Assembly (NCBI GenBank): GCA_017893485.1
Contig: CM030367.1
Location: 145,317,767 to 145,381,766, forward strand
Length of the DNA stretch: 64,000 nt
Direction: 5' to 3'
DNA from: Hemerocallis citrina
Lineage: Eukaryota; Streptophyta; Magnoliopsida; Asparagales; Asphodelaceae
Shown piece after piece: positions 34,209 through 45,605 of the stretch; position 1 is the first letter of the stretch, and each line of letters begins with the position of its first letter. A program made the position numbers and the translations under genes. Below the pieces are notes generated by a model, which worked only from the letters and a program-made list of their open reading frames with translations, was not told the DNA's origin and searched no databases.

Positions 34209-36677
34209 AATGTCGTGCTCGTAGTCCGAATCCGAGGCTAGCTCGTCAGGCCGCTCTACAACGGAAGCCGAATCAGATACGTCGTCATCCCTGAGAAAAT
34301 ATAAGGTTAAGGAGGAGGTTTTGAGCGACCCTGGACCAGACGGCGACAATGACGTGGTCTTTTTCGTGTTGCCGCTAAGATCCTGAAGGCCGGGGAAGGA
34401 GCCCGTGGATGAGGGCGAGGAGGAGGAAGAGGAAGGTCGGGATGTCGAGGATGATGAGGATGAGGAGGATCAGGATGCCGAGGATGTTGAGGAGGAAGAG
34501 GATCAGGATGCCGAGGATGATGAGGAGGATGTCGAGGATGAGGAGGAGGATGTCGAGGGACAGGGCGCTGTTGAGGATGATGAAGATGAAGGAGATGAAG
34601 GGGAGCCCGCTCAGGAAGGTGCTGGCGAAGGCACAGCAGGAGGGGCAGTCGGTGTGGAGGACGACCTTCTGCCTCTGCCACCTTTGTCAATGCCGTCTCC
34701 TGAGAGGAAGGCTCGCCCTCGTCGTAAGAAGAGCAAGTTAAGCCTTCCGGATAGTCCCCCTCCTCCAGACAAGTATGCCCCTAGACCGGGGTTCGAATTT
34801 CCTCCGGTCTCCTTTAAAAATCCGGGGTCGATCAGGATGTACCCTGACGATGTCAAAGATACCGACCCTCTTCCTCCCGTACCGAGCGAGGAGAGTCGGG
34901 TGAAGATTCGGATGGACAGCATCCAGTATGTCTTAAAGGCGGACTACCTTTACATTTTAAGGGCAGCCTACTTCATTCCTCAGGAGTTCGAAGTCTCTAT
35001 TCCGAGCCCCGACATTCAACCCACTACAACCCTTGCAGCAGGCTATTGCATCTTTTCCGAAGATGCCTTCGTCTCGGGACTGAGGCTGCCGCTGCACCCC
35101 TTCGTCAAGAAGGTTTTAAATTGTGCGAAGCTAAGCCCGATGCAGTATGGCCCAAACTCTTGAAAGCACTTGATTTGTTTCATCTTGAAGTGCCAAGAGA
35201 AAGGCGTGAAACCCAGGTTGACTTACTTCTGAGCCATCTTAGGGATAAGCTCGCTCGGCGATGCAGAGGGGATTTTTTTATTTCTCGTCTAGGCCCCATA
35301 AAAAGGTGATGCACGGCCATCCGGATTCCATCAAAGGGTGGAAAGAAAAATACTTCGTGGTCCGGAGTGAGATGTCTTGGGGGATTCCGACCTCCTGGAA
35401 TTTCTTCAAGCCGAACCATAGACCTCCGAAGCGGAGTGACTTGTCAGAAAAAGAGTGGAAGGTGGTTGACAAAATTGTTGGGAGGCACAGCATAGCATGA
35501 ACTCGAGTGATGGAGATGCACCTGGTCTGGGCCGAACTGAGCCCAGCCGACCCTAGTATGTTTTCATTCTGAATTTTTGTATCTTTCTGCCTTCGTGTTA
35601 ACGTTAGCCGTTCTTCTTTTATTTTTGCAGAGATGATGTCCCAGCAGGTCGATGACAGGCGTGCCTTGATTGTGGCCGTCGGGAAGAGAAGGACGGAGAA
35701 GGCAAAGGAGGCAGAGCAGGAAAAGCTGGCCGCCCAGGGTGCGGGGTCCGGGAAGGGACGACCTCCGACGGCCGAGGAGCCTTCTCCTGTGAAGAAGACC
35801 AAGAAGCACCACCCCCATACGCCGAGGGCACCTCGAGATGTGGGGGGCATTTCTGGTAGCAAGAGGACTGTCGAGGCCCCTGAGGCAGAGGCTTTCTCCA
35901 CCTCGGCCCTCCACCGAGGAGATGGTGGGGCAGCAGGGGTTGCGGCCCTTCGCTCCTTATTGGTCGATTGTATAGGGGGACTCCTTGCTCGAGGGTCCCG
36001 TGGCCATCGAGTTGGTTAGGAAGGTCACCACCGAGCGGGATCGGATGGCACTGGCGATGCAGACGTCTGACCAGGCCTTCATGCGCTGGTCTCAGGCGTC
36101 GATCTCAGTAAGTGTTTGAGACTTTGTATTTGGTTTGGGTTCTAGAATTTTTCTGATTTTTTCTTCCTCGGACAGGCGATGCTTCACGGGCATCACTTTT
36201 CAGAAGTGCTTGGAAAAGGAGATCCTCATTGAGAAAAGGAACGCGGAGAAGTATCTCCACGAGCTGAATAAGGCGATGGACGAGCTGAGTGAGGCAAAGA
36301 GCATGGCAGTCGTCCATGAGGCCCAGATGGCCTCGCTCATGGACCACCACAAGAAGGATGTGGAGCGCCTTGAGCGGAAGATTGAGGATGAGGCGAAGAA
36401 GGGGAGGAAGGCCCTGGAGCGGATGGAGATCGCCTCGGCGGATGCTTTCATCATAGCGCAGGACGAGGCCTACGATCTTGCCAAGGAGCATTTTCGGAGG
36501 ATCTATCCAGACCAGAACGTCGACCACCTCCACTACAACTGGCAGCCGGACCTTCCGCCGACTCCGGGTGGCGAGGACATGGATGACAAAGAGGTGCCAC
36601 CTCCCCCTAAGCATAGATTAGGTTTTTCTTCCTTTTTTGTACATGCCTCGCGCGGACTGGCAACCGCAATTTTGTAG
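34209..36677 (+). pseudogene. Antisense ORF of the Retand element (putative gypsy-type transposon protein)
   Basis: Lies between pol and the 3' LTR on the opposite strand, where Tat elements carry an extra gene of unknown function. Order: Ser/Glu-rich start at 34209 (TAG at codon 5), long Asp/Glu run (34405-34620), a conserved region with PPVPSEESRVKI and GWKEKYFVVR...WGIPTSW (as in the Pfam family named putative gypsy type transposon), a Lys/Glu-rich segment, and a coiled coil (36190-36470). Two short introns are visible: 35556-35630 (GTATGT...TTGCAG) and 36108-36175 (GTAAGT...GACAG). Frame changes near 35080-35260 and 35900, and a TAG near 35970, show decay. The function of this family is not known. 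Confidence 0.75.
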
Positions 36678-36904
36678 CAAATTTTTGAAAGTAATGAAAT
36701 ATAGTTTTTGGTCGAGGCTTCGTAACATGCACAATTTTTAGTCTCCTTTGTGATTGGTTGTCTTCTCTCGTCTTTTTGGTAGACGCATGAGTCTTGGGTA
36801 CCGACCCTGTTTCCGCCAAGGAATCCCCAGTCTGAGCGGGGAAGGAGGCCATGGAGGCGTCTTTGGCTCGTCAACGAAAATAGGCTCAGGATCGAGCGGC
36901 CGCC

Positions 36905-37285
36905 ATGAACTATTTCATGAACAAGTCTTGGGAGCTCGGTCTGGAGGTGGCTCGTCTGAAGAAAGCCATAGTCGACCGGGATTGGTGGGTAATCGAGATG
37001 GACTGGTCGATCTCGGATGTCTCGAGTGGGTGGTCGGCTTCGGAATCTGCTCTTTGTGAGGCTGTTGTCGAGAAGGAGTTGGAGATACGTAGGCTGAAGC
37101 TGGTGCTGGGCGCGGGTTTGATTGAGGAGGCGAGCAACTCGATACCGGGGCAGTCTCCGACCTTTTTATTGGAGGGGGCCCATCCTGATGATGATGCGGG
37201 AAGCTCGGTGGCAGGGGTGACTTTCCTGGTCTGTCCGGCTGAGCGTGAGAGGAAACCCGAAGGGAGCGCCGAATTCAAGTTTTAA
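36905..37285 (+). CDS. Small coiled-coil ORF downstream of the antisense gene
   Basis: A 126-residue frame starting MNYFMNKSWELGLEVARLKK with heptad-like Leu/Ile spacing and a second helix (VVEKELEIRRLKLVL), then a low-complexity tail. It follows the antisense gene by 230 bp on the same strand. It may be a last exon or an independent short ORF. I recognise no family; composition resembles the coiled coil of the upstream gene. It is uncertain that it is expressed. Confidence 0.4.
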   Translation: MNYFMNKSWELGLEVARLKKAIVDRDWWVIEMDWSISDVSSGWSASESALCEAVVEKELEIRRLKLVLGAGLIEEASNSIPGQSPTFLLEGAHPDDDAGSSVAGVTFLVCPAERERKPEGSAEFKF

Positions 37286-37997
37286 GCCGAGCGTGAGTGA
37301 GTTGTAAGCTGTTCATTGTATTTGTACCGCCGTTACTGGCGAGTGATGAGTAATAATAAGAACATTCAATTTTCTGAACTTTGATAGCCTCATTGGGCGA
37401 GAATTGTTGTCGAACTCCGCATGGAGGAGGTCGCCGCCGAGGTGACCTAGTGCAGTGGGTGCATATGCAGTGGCGTTTCGCCTTTCGATAGTCATAAATG
37501 GCGACGTTTTGCCTCCCAAAGAGCATTAATGGTGACATTTCACCTTCCGCCATTTGGGGTTCCCAGACGCAATAACTACGCATCTCAGGGGGCTATATAA
37601 CCCCCACTCCCCCTTGCTGGTTGTCAAGAAGTGAGAGTGTCTAATCTCACTTGACTTGGGTGCCTGCCGAAGGTGGGCACCCCAAAATTAAAATTTTTCC
37701 AAGGGCGGTTCACCAATCACTCTCGAACAATTCAGGGTTTTGGCCTTGAGGGCCGTAAGACCCCGGGTTGTTCGTTGGTGAGTGGTGGGCTGACCAATTG
37801 GTTCGGAGGGTAAGAGAAAGCCGAGGGTCGGTGGCTCCCCTGCTGTCCTCGAACAGTTTGGGGTTTTGGCTCGCGAAAGCTACAAACCCCGAGTTGTTCG
37901 CGGGCGAGAGGAGGGTCAACCAATCGACCTGAGGCTCGGGGCGTCTGCCGAAGGCGGACGCTCTAAACCTTAATGAAAATTTTGCTGAAGTAGTCGT
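37286..37997. other. Non-coding spacer with an imperfect 120-bp repeat
   Basis: Internal Retand DNA. Two related stretches (about 37715-37800 and 37845-37925) share CGAACA(A/G)TT(C/T)(A/G)GG(G)TTTTGGC and a GTTGTTCG(T/C) word. No coding region. Confidence 0.5.
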
Positions 37998-39010
37998 GGC
38001 TGAAGGTCATTGCCGAGAGTATTGGTCGATCTGCTTTGAAGAAAACCTCGGTGTTGCTCGGGGCGACGACAAGCTCCCACGCTTGTTCTCAGGAAGACAG
38101 TACGGGCATGGCTGGCAGTTGCCGCCGTGCGCATGGGTTGATCAGCTTGAAGAAGCCCCAACCTATGCCAGGGGTAGATGCCGAGCCCCCACACCAGGGA
38201 GAAAGCCAATAATGGGCGTGGCTGAAGGTCATCGCCGAGCATAATGGTCGAGGTGCTTTGAAGAAAGCCTCGGCCTTGCTCGGGGTCGACGATGAGCCCC
38301 CACACTTGTTCTCAGGAAGACGGTATGGGCATGGTTGGCGGTTGCCGCCGTGCGCATGGGTTGATCAGCTTGAAGAAGCCCCAACCTACGCCAGGGGCAG
38401 ATGTCAAGGCCCCACACCGGGGAGACAGCCGGTAATGGACGTGGCTGAAGGTCATCGCCGAGCGTAATGGTCGAGGTGCTTTGAAGAAAGCCTCGGCCTT
38501 ACTCGGGGTCGATGACGAGCCCCCACACTTGTTCTTAGGAAAACGGTACGGGCGTGGCTGGCGGTTGCCGCCGTGAACATGGGTTGGTCAGCTTGAAGAA
38601 GCCCCCAACCATGCTAGGGGCAGATGTCGAGCCCCCATACCGGGGAGAAAGTCGGTAATGAGCGTGGCTGAAGGTTGTCGCCGAGCGTAATGGTCGAGGT
38701 GCTTTGAAGAAAGCCTCGGCCTTGCTCAGGGTCGACGATGAGTCCCCACACTTGTTCTCAGGGAGACGGTATGGGCGTAGCTGGCGGTTGCCGCCGTGCG
38801 CATGGGTTGATCATCTTGAAGAAGCCCTAACCTATGCCAGGGACAGATGCTGAGCCCTCACACCGGGGAGAAAGGGGTAATGGGCGTGGCTGGAGGTCAT
38901 CGCCGAGCGTGTCGGTCGAGGTGCTTTGAAGAAAGTCTCGGCCTTGCTTGAGGGCGACGATGAGTCCCCTTACTTGTTCTCGGGAAGACGGTACGGGTGT
39001 GGCCGAGCGC
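37998..39010. repeat. 222-223 bp tandem repeat, about 4.6 copies
   Basis: The GGCTGAAGGTCATCGCCGAG word starts at 37998, 38220, 38443, 38666 and 38888, a very regular period. Each unit has GAAGAAAGCCTCGGCCTTGC, TTGTTCTCAGGAAGACGGTA and GTTGCCGCCGTGCGCATGGG words. It is a minisatellite inside the Retand tail. Confidence 0.95.
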
Positions 39011-39020
39011 TGAGCCATAA

Positions 39021-39360
39021 GCTTGTAAGGAAAGCCTTTCTAGCTCGCGATGCTATCCGAGCACCGAGCCATGAGCTTGTTAGGGAAGCTTTTCTGGCTC
39101 GCGATGCTATCCGAGCACCGAGCCGTAAGCTTGTTAGGGAAGCTTTTCTGGCTCGCGATGCTATCCGAGTGCCGAGCTGTAAGCTTGTTAGGGAAGCTTT
39201 TCTGGCTCGCGATGCTATCTGAGCACCGAGCCGTAAGCTTATTAGGGAGGCTTTTCTGGCTCGTGATGCTATCCGAGCGCTGAGCCGTAAGCTTGTTAGG
39301 AAAGCTTTTCTGGCTCACGATGCTATCCGAGCGCCGAGCCGCAAGTTTGTTTTTAATGAG
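39021..39360. repeat. 54-bp tandem repeat, about 6.5 copies
   Basis: The GCTTGTTAGG word starts at 39021, 39075, 39129, 39183, 39237, 39291 and 39345 (last one diverged), an exact 54-bp period. Because 54 is divisible by three, open frames of 18-residue repeats appear on both strands without coding meaning. The core GGCTCGCGATGCTATCCGAG is also the core of the field at 32830-33870. Confidence 0.97.
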
Positions 39361-39482
39361 AACTAATACGAAGCCACAAATTTGTTTTAAGAAAGCTGGC
39401 ATATTTACAACATATTTAAACTTTACACAAAACGAAGCACGATGTGCCGATTACATTCTTCATAATTTACATGGGATGGAGG

Positions 39483-40541
39483 CTAGTCCTCTCCACCTAG
39501 GAACTTGATGAGGTGCTCCACATTCTAGGGCCTCTTGACGGCCTTGCCTTCTGAGTTGGTTAGGCGGTACGTTCCCGGACGCACAACCTCAGATACTATG
39601 TAAGGGCCCTCTCAGTTTAGGGCCAATTTCCTTTTCTGGCCGGGACTGGATACAGCCAGCTTCCGAAGGACGAGATCTTCGAGTTTGATGTCGGTGGGAT
39701 GCACCTTCTTGTTGTAGAACTTTTTGATCCTTTGTTGGTAGATGCTCCTTCTGATGGCGGACTTCTCCCTGACCTCGTCTATGAGGTCCAGGTCGGCTCG
39801 TAGTTGTGCAGAGTTGCTTGCTTCGTCGAAAGCCATGATCCGGGGCGAAGGAATCCTGATTTCCAGTGGAATGACGGCCTCCGCACCGTATGTCAGATTG
39901 AATGGCGACTCTCCCGTGGGGATTCTCTTTATCATCTGGTGGGCCCAGAGAATGCTTGGCAGCTCATCGACCCATAACCCCTTGGCCGATTTATCGAGTC
40001 GTTTCTTGAGGCCGTCGAGAATTTGGCAGTTCGCATTCTCGGCCTGACCATTTGACTGGGGATGGCATATCATGGAGAAGCGCTGCTGGATCCCGAGATC
40101 TTCGCAAAACTTTCGGAAATGCTTACCCGTAAACTGAGTTCCATTGTCCGTGATGAGCACTTGTGGGATCCCGAACCGACAGATAATGTGTTTCCAGAAA
40201 AACTGTTGGGTCTGTTGCTCGGTGATCGTTGCTAATGGCTCTGACTCGATCCACTTCATGAAGTAGTCGATAGCCACTATGAGAAACTTTCGTTGGCCCG
40301 TTGCCTTTGGAAATGGGCCTACCAGATCTATCCCCCACATTGCAAAAGGGGTCGGACTGGCCAGGGAACGGAAGTTTGCTTGCAGAGCCCTCTTCACGGG
40401 GAAGAACCGTTGACAGGGACCGCACCTCTTTACTAGGGCGAGGACGTCTTGCAGCATAGTGGGCCAGTAGTACCCGTGATTCAAAGCCTTCCGCGCGAGC
40501 GAGCGGCTTCTCATATGGAATCCGCCGATCCCTTCATGTAG
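39483..40541 (-). pseudogene. Retand integrase
   Basis: Would insert cDNA into the genome. It continues the pol frame after a TAG at 40544-40542. Visible: a zinc-binding half (GYYWPTMLQDVLALVKRC..C), then the catalytic D,D,E as GIDLVGPF, LITDNGTQF and NGQAENAN, then a basic region and the GPY-type C-terminus (EGPYIVSEVVRPGTYRL) ending at a stop at 39485-39483. Two further stops replace tryptophans that the family conserves (before EGPY at 39614-39612, and in RP*NVEH near 39531). The catalytic triad is intact but the frame is not open. Confidence 0.93.
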
Positions 40542-42475
40542 CTACTTGAGGGCATACTTTGCTTCATCAGGGGTCAGGCAGCGGAGGTAGGGTCTGCCAT
40601 CCGTTGTTGTGTATGACCTTTTAAAGAGGGTTGCATCGATTACAGCGAACCTTTCTGAACGGACCCTGGCCCGCCTTGCTTTGGCCCGGTCTTTGGGGAG
40701 CTCTTCCTTGATTAGAAATTTCTTGACAAGAGTGGTCCAGTCGTCGAGAGGAGCTCCATTTTCAACGTAGAGAGCCTCAGGGAAGTCTGTCCTTGGCTTC
40801 AACAGGACTTCGATCAGGATGGTACGGTCAAAGCCTTCAAAGGATGAGGAAGCTAACTTTGACAGGGCATCGGCCTGGACATTCTGCTCCCTGGGGATCC
40901 TTAAGACTGCCGACTCGTCGAAGGACGTTAATAGCCGTTGGACCATGGCCAGGTACTTGATCATCCGATTGTCCCGGGCCTTGTACTCTCCAGTGATCTG
41001 GTTGACCACAAGTTAAGAGTCACTAAAGGCTCTGATCTGCCTGGCACCGGCCTGATGAGCCAAGGTAAGCCCGGCGATCATGGCCTCGTACTCAGCCTCG
41101 TTGTTAGAGGTCGAAAGTTGAGGCGGAGGCAGTATTGAAGGAGGAAACCATCTGGACCCCGCAGAATGATGCCCTCGCCACTCCCCGCTTCACAAGAGGA
41201 CCCATCGATGTAAACTTCCTACGTCTAGTCGGCTTTCTTGCTTGTCGGTTGCTCGAAGATGGTGCATTCCGTGATGAACTCGGTGAGGGCATGTCCTTTG
41301 ATGGTCGTTCTTGGTTGATAGCCGATGTCATACTGACTGAGCTCGATCGACTATTTGACTAGTCGTCCCGAGCTCTCGGTCTTATAGAGCACGGCCTTCA
41401 GAGGTTGATCCGTGAGAACCTGGATGGAATGTGCCTGAAAATATGGACGGAACTTTCGTGCGACCATGATAAGGGCGTATGCCATTTTCTTCATCCTGGA
41501 ATATCTGGTCTCGGCGTCGAGCAGGACCTTGCTAACATAGTACAGAGGTTTTTAGACTCCTTCCTCTTCTCGAATGAGGACGACACTGAGCATGGTCTCC
41601 GAAGCCAAAAGGTAGAGCCAGAGTGGCTCACCTAGGTCGAGCTTGCTCAGAAGAGGAGGGTTGGCGAGGTACTCCTTCAATTGGGCGAACGCCTCTTGCT
41701 GCTGAGGACCCCATTCGAATCCTCTGGTTCCGCGCAGTGCCTTAAAGAATGGAAGGGACTTCTCCCCGAAATTGGAGAGGAAACGGCCAATGGCCACCAG
41801 TCTTCCCGTCAGCCTCTGGACTTCTTTAATGTTCCTGGGAGGGGCCATGTCTATTATGGCCTGAATTTTTTTAAAGTTCGCCTCGATGCCGTGCTGGCTG
41901 ACGATGAATCCAAGAAACTTTCCCGAGGAGATGCCAAACGCACACTTCACCGGATTGAGGCTCATGTTGTGAGTTCGAAGGACCCCAAAGTCCTCTTCCA
42001 GATCGGCGACGTGATCTTGTCCCTGTTGGCTTTTGACGAGCATGTCGTCGATGTACACCTCCATGTTGCGCCCGATTTGATCCTTGAAGGCTCTGTTAAC
42101 GAGCCTTTGATAAGTAGCACCGGCATTCTTCAACCCGAAGGGCATGACCCGATAGCAGTAGAGCCCTTGGTCTATGACGAAAGACATCTTGGCTATGTCG
42201 GGAGGAAACATTCGGATCTGGTTGTAGCCGGAGAAAGCATCCATGAAGGACAGGAGCTCGTGACCTGATGTGGCGTCGATCAGAGCGCCGATGCTGGGGA
42301 GAGGGAACGGATCTTTGGGGTACGCCTTGTTGAGGTCCGTGAAGTCTATGCAGATCTTCCATCTCCCACTCGCCTTTTTGACCATCACGACGTTTGCCTA
42401 CCACTCAGGGTAGCTGACCTCTTGTATGAAACGAGCAGACAAGAGTTTGTCCACTTTCACATTTATCGCTTGCTA
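40542..42475 (-). pseudogene. Retand reverse transcriptase and RNase H
   Basis: RT: ICIDFTDLNKAYPKD, VMPFGLKNAGATYQR and catalytic YIDD between 42388 and 41552. RNase H: VYIDGSSCEAG, NNEAEYEAM and AFSDS supply the acidic residues, followed by VVNQITGEYKARD and REQNVQADALSKLA. Nonsense codons occur near 42471 (ER*QAI), 42401 (PEW*ANVV), 41550 (GV*KPL), and in the RNase H serine-aspartate strand (SDS*LVV near 41015). A one-base frameshift lies near 41113. A classical Ty3 order with RT before RNase H; not functional as read. Confidence 0.92.
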
Positions 42476-43200
42476 TCGCTCCGGAGCGAACTTGCGTCGC
42501 TTCTGGATGACCGGCTTCGAACCGAGGATCACGCTGAGTTTGTGCATGATGAGATCCTCGGAGATACCGAGCATGTCAGAGGGCTTCCAGGCGAAGAGGT
42601 CGACATTGCGGTGAATGCAGCTGATCAGGGCAGATTTGAGGTTGGGAGCGAGGGAGCAGAGCAGCTCACTCGAAAACACCTTGATGCGTCCCCCCTTGAA
42701 CAAGACATCATCTAGCTCGTCTGTCGGTTCTGGTTCCGGCTGGGTTCTCTCGGGCTGTAGCTCGACAGCATCGAGGGGAAATACCCTGCTCCCGATCGCC
42801 GTCATGTAGCACGATCGGGCTGCTTCTTGGTTTCCTCGGACAACTCCGACACTAGTGTTGGTAGGGAACTTCATCTTCTGGTGGTAGGCCGAGAAAACTG
42901 CCTGGAGGGAGCAGAGCCCGGGACGGCCGAGTATGGCGTTGTAGGTTGCCTTGACGTTCACGACCATGAAGTCCATTGACTCGGTCCTTCGGTGTGGGGT
43001 CGTACCAGCTGTGACGTCTAAAGTGACAATCCCCTCTATTGCCACCAGGATGCCGGAGAATCCATGCAATATGTATCCAGCTGGTTTAGCTTATCTCGGG
43101 AGAGCTTCAAGTTCTCAAAGGCTTCTAGGAAGAGGATGTTTACCGAGCTTCCGTTGTCAACGAGGATGCGTGGGACCTCGAAGTTCACTATGCTGAGGCT
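42476..43200 (-). pseudogene. Retand protease and linker
   Basis: Retropepsin-like region: LVDNGSSVNILF near 43165-43130 (family DxGSS signature), then a segment with ILVAIEGIVTLDVT and the downstream YNAILGRPGL motif that closes the protease fold. A polar linker (Pro/Glu-rich near 42740) leads to the RT. A frameshift separates the DNGSS part from the downstream frame near 43070. Confidence 0.85.
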
Positions 43201-44938
43201 GACAACGAGTGCATCACAGTGCGGGAGCCGAACTCCTTCCAGGTCTTCTCCCGAGAAGGAGACAAGGAGTTACTGGACCGGGGGGAGAGGGGGCCCTGGA
43301 CGGCGTTGACTTCCCGGACGAATGCCTTGCGGGAAGTGTTGGACTCCCCTTCCATTGGCCCTCCGTGGATGCAATGTAAGATGGCCTGACCCTCGGGTTC
43401 TTCAGGATCCTGGTCCCGCTCGGGGTGCTGTCTGGGTGCTCGAGGAGGAGGGGAAGCCCTCCTGTTCCTCGTATCCCTCTGGTCCCGAGCATCTTCCCGT
43501 CTGAACTCCCGGAGGTACCCTCGTTGGATGAGGGCCTCGATCTCGTCCTTCAGGGCACGGAAATGATCCGTGTCGTGCCCGTTGTCCTGGTGGAAGCAGC
43601 AGCAGAACCGTTGAACCATCTTGTTGCTGTTGTTGCTGTTCGGCCGAGGGGGGAATTGCATGATGTCCCTGTCCTCGATCGCTAAAAGAATGGTTGACAC
43701 GTTCTGTGTCAGCAGAGTGTATCTCTCGAAGCGAGGGACCGGAGGAGCCCTTTTTGTGGCGCCCCCGTCTCTTGAAACTTTCTTCGCTGGCTCAGCCTTG
43801 TCGGCCTTGCGTTTTCCCTTTCTAGGGATTTCTTTCGAGTCCTCTGGATTCAGGGCCTCCTCGGCTCGGATGTACTTTTCGACCCAATTGAGGAGGTCGG
43901 GGAAATCTATGGGGGGCTTCTTCGCCAGAGAGGCCTTTAGCTGTCCATGACGGACGTTGTGCCGGAATACTGCCGAGGCGACTCCTGGGTCGAAGGAGGA
44001 GACCGATCTTGCCTCAGTGGTGAATCTTCGGACAAACACTCGGAGCGACTCCCCTTCCCTCTACCGGAGGCCAAGTAGGGACGCACTTGTCCTTTCGGCC
44101 TTTCGGCTGGTCACAAAGTGGGCGAGGAAGTTGCCCTCTAATTGGTCCAAAGAATAGATGGAGGCGGGGGCGAGCTTGGAGAACCATTCCCGAGCCGGAC
44201 CCCGAAGGGTGGCGAGGAAGGCGCGGCACAGGAGGGGATCCGATGCAATGTGAATCATCATGAGGGTTTTGAAGCCCTCCATGTGATCAGCCGGATCGTC
44301 CTCCCCGTCATAAGTCTCGAATTGAGGCGGACGGAAGTTCCAGGGTATTTCTGCCAGCAAGATGGCGGTGGAGAAAGGAGGTCGGATGGGCCTGTATCCC
44401 TGGGCCAGCCTCGGTCCGCCGTCCCCGAAGAGGTCGAGGCGGTATTCCATTTCTTGGAGGCGCTTCAAGATGTCATCGTCATACTCCGACTGGACTGTCG
44501 GGGCGCGAGACACGCTAGCCTCGGCATCCGAACGGGAGTGAGTGTGGCGGACGTCTACATCGACGGGGGTTCCCCGGATGGCCTCCGTGATTTATTTTTG
44601 GAAGTCTTGGAACTCCTGGTGGGTGACCGAGGCTCGCTCGGCCCAATTTTGCTGAGCCGATGGTGCCGACCGACGCGGCTGAGTGCCGGCCCCCGCCCTT
44701 GGGACGGAGGTTTGGGATGGTTCGGGGCCGAGTTGGAAGCGGCCCCTCCCCTACACCGGCTTGCCTGTCGGTTCTGGATTACCCCCCGCAGGTCAGGTTG
44801 GATCGGACGGGAGGCATCCAGTTGGAGTCTGTGACTGACCTCCGGTTTGTTGGATGCATGAGCGTCGACGACGACGCCCTGTGGAGGCATGTCCTGCCGA
44901 CGCGCTGAGGTAACAGCTCTCGTGGCTTTGGGTGCCAT
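43188..44938 (-). pseudogene. Retand gag
   Basis: Structural protein of the virus-like particle. The likely start is ATG 44938 (MAPKATRAVTSARRQD), frameshifted to the main frame that runs from 44513. The core retrotransposon gag domain carries YDGEDDPADHMEGF, LLCRAFLATLRGPAREWF and NFLAHFV; a stop near 44062 interrupts it before VFVRRFTTEA. The C-terminal part has a basic region and CFHQDNGHDTDHF...IEALIQRGYL, a degenerate knuckle-like segment in which the last Cys is replaced. Confidence 0.9.
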
Positions 44939-44999
44939 GTGAGCTCGGGTTGACAGGGTACCGTTGATGGCTGAGCTCGGGCCGGTGTCTGCACTAGGA

Positions 45000-45021
45000 G
45001 AGTTTTCCACAGACGGCACCA
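45000..45021 (-). promoter_or_regulatory. Primer-binding site next to the Retand 5' LTR
   Basis: Minus strand, directly after the LTR end: GGTTGGTGCCGTCTGTGGAA. The same TTGG..(C)CGTCTGTGG word follows the LTRs at 48218 and 26440. Position fits a tRNA primer site; I do not assign the tRNA. Confidence 0.65.
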
Positions 45022-45605
45022 ACCTGATGCGGTTTGTTTTTGGGAGGCGTGTGGATGCACCAGGTGTGAGTTCTTCTCGATTTGTATTGGTGGAGGAAGC
45101 TCCAGTACGGACGACCCTCAGCCGGGCGAACGGTAAGGATGTAGGCGGGAGTGAGGTGGAGACTGGATACTCGGCTCGGATCAGGAGGCTCGGATCCGAG
45201 GTCTTATGTACCTATAGACGGTCTAGGAACACCGGGGTTGGTCCCGGTGGCAGACCCTCCGACGATCTAGTCAGCTACTGAGAGAGAGTAACAGTAACTA
45301 GGGTTTTGAGTGGAAAAGATTGATTACCTGGATAGGGGGTAGGGGGTCTGGTATTTATAGGAGAAGCCAACAGGGTCTGGACCCGTTTGAGGCCGGGTCT
45401 GGAGCCGGTCGCCTGTGGGCCTGAAGCGGTAGAAGTCCAAGTGGTATAGGGCTGACGTGGCAGAGGCCGGGGCGGTGTCCAGGCTGACGTGACAGAGGTC
45501 TGGACGGTTTTCGTGCTGACGTGACGGATCCGGATGATCCGGTGGTGCACACTTCATATGGGGATCCTGTGGTTCAGGAGGGGCCACGTCATCTGACCCA
45601 TATCA
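45022..45605 (-). repeat. Retand 5' LTR
   Basis: Plus-strand TGATGCGG...CCCATATCA, 584 bp, pairing with 31745-32327. TATAAATA on the minus strand at 45359-45352. It is the exact-ended reverse complement type of the LTR at 4563-5146. Confidence 0.95.

Larger units (their letters stand above)
31745..45605 (-). mobile_element. Tat/Retand-type Ty3 LTR retrotransposon, 13.9 kb
   Basis: On the minus strand: 5' LTR (45605-45022), primer-binding site, gag, protease, RT, RNase H, integrase, then a 7 kb region with tandem repeats and an antisense gene, then the 3' LTR (32327-31745). Domain order with integrase last, and a long antisense ORF between pol and the 3' LTR, are features of the Tat lineage (Retand/Grande-like). 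The bases flanking the ends (CACAG left, CGGAG right) do not form an exact TSD. All coding parts carry stops or frameshifts. Confidence 0.92.

Noticed and set aside
34307..34690. Minus-strand His/Pro-rich frame
   Set aside because: Antisense shadow of the Asp/Glu-rich coding run.
39021..39360. CRISPR-like array
   Set aside because: The whole 54-bp unit is repeated with no variable spacers, and this is plant nuclear DNA.
38926..39402. Proteins with 18-residue repeats on both strands
   Set aside because: The 54-bp DNA repeat is a multiple of three, so frames stay open automatically.
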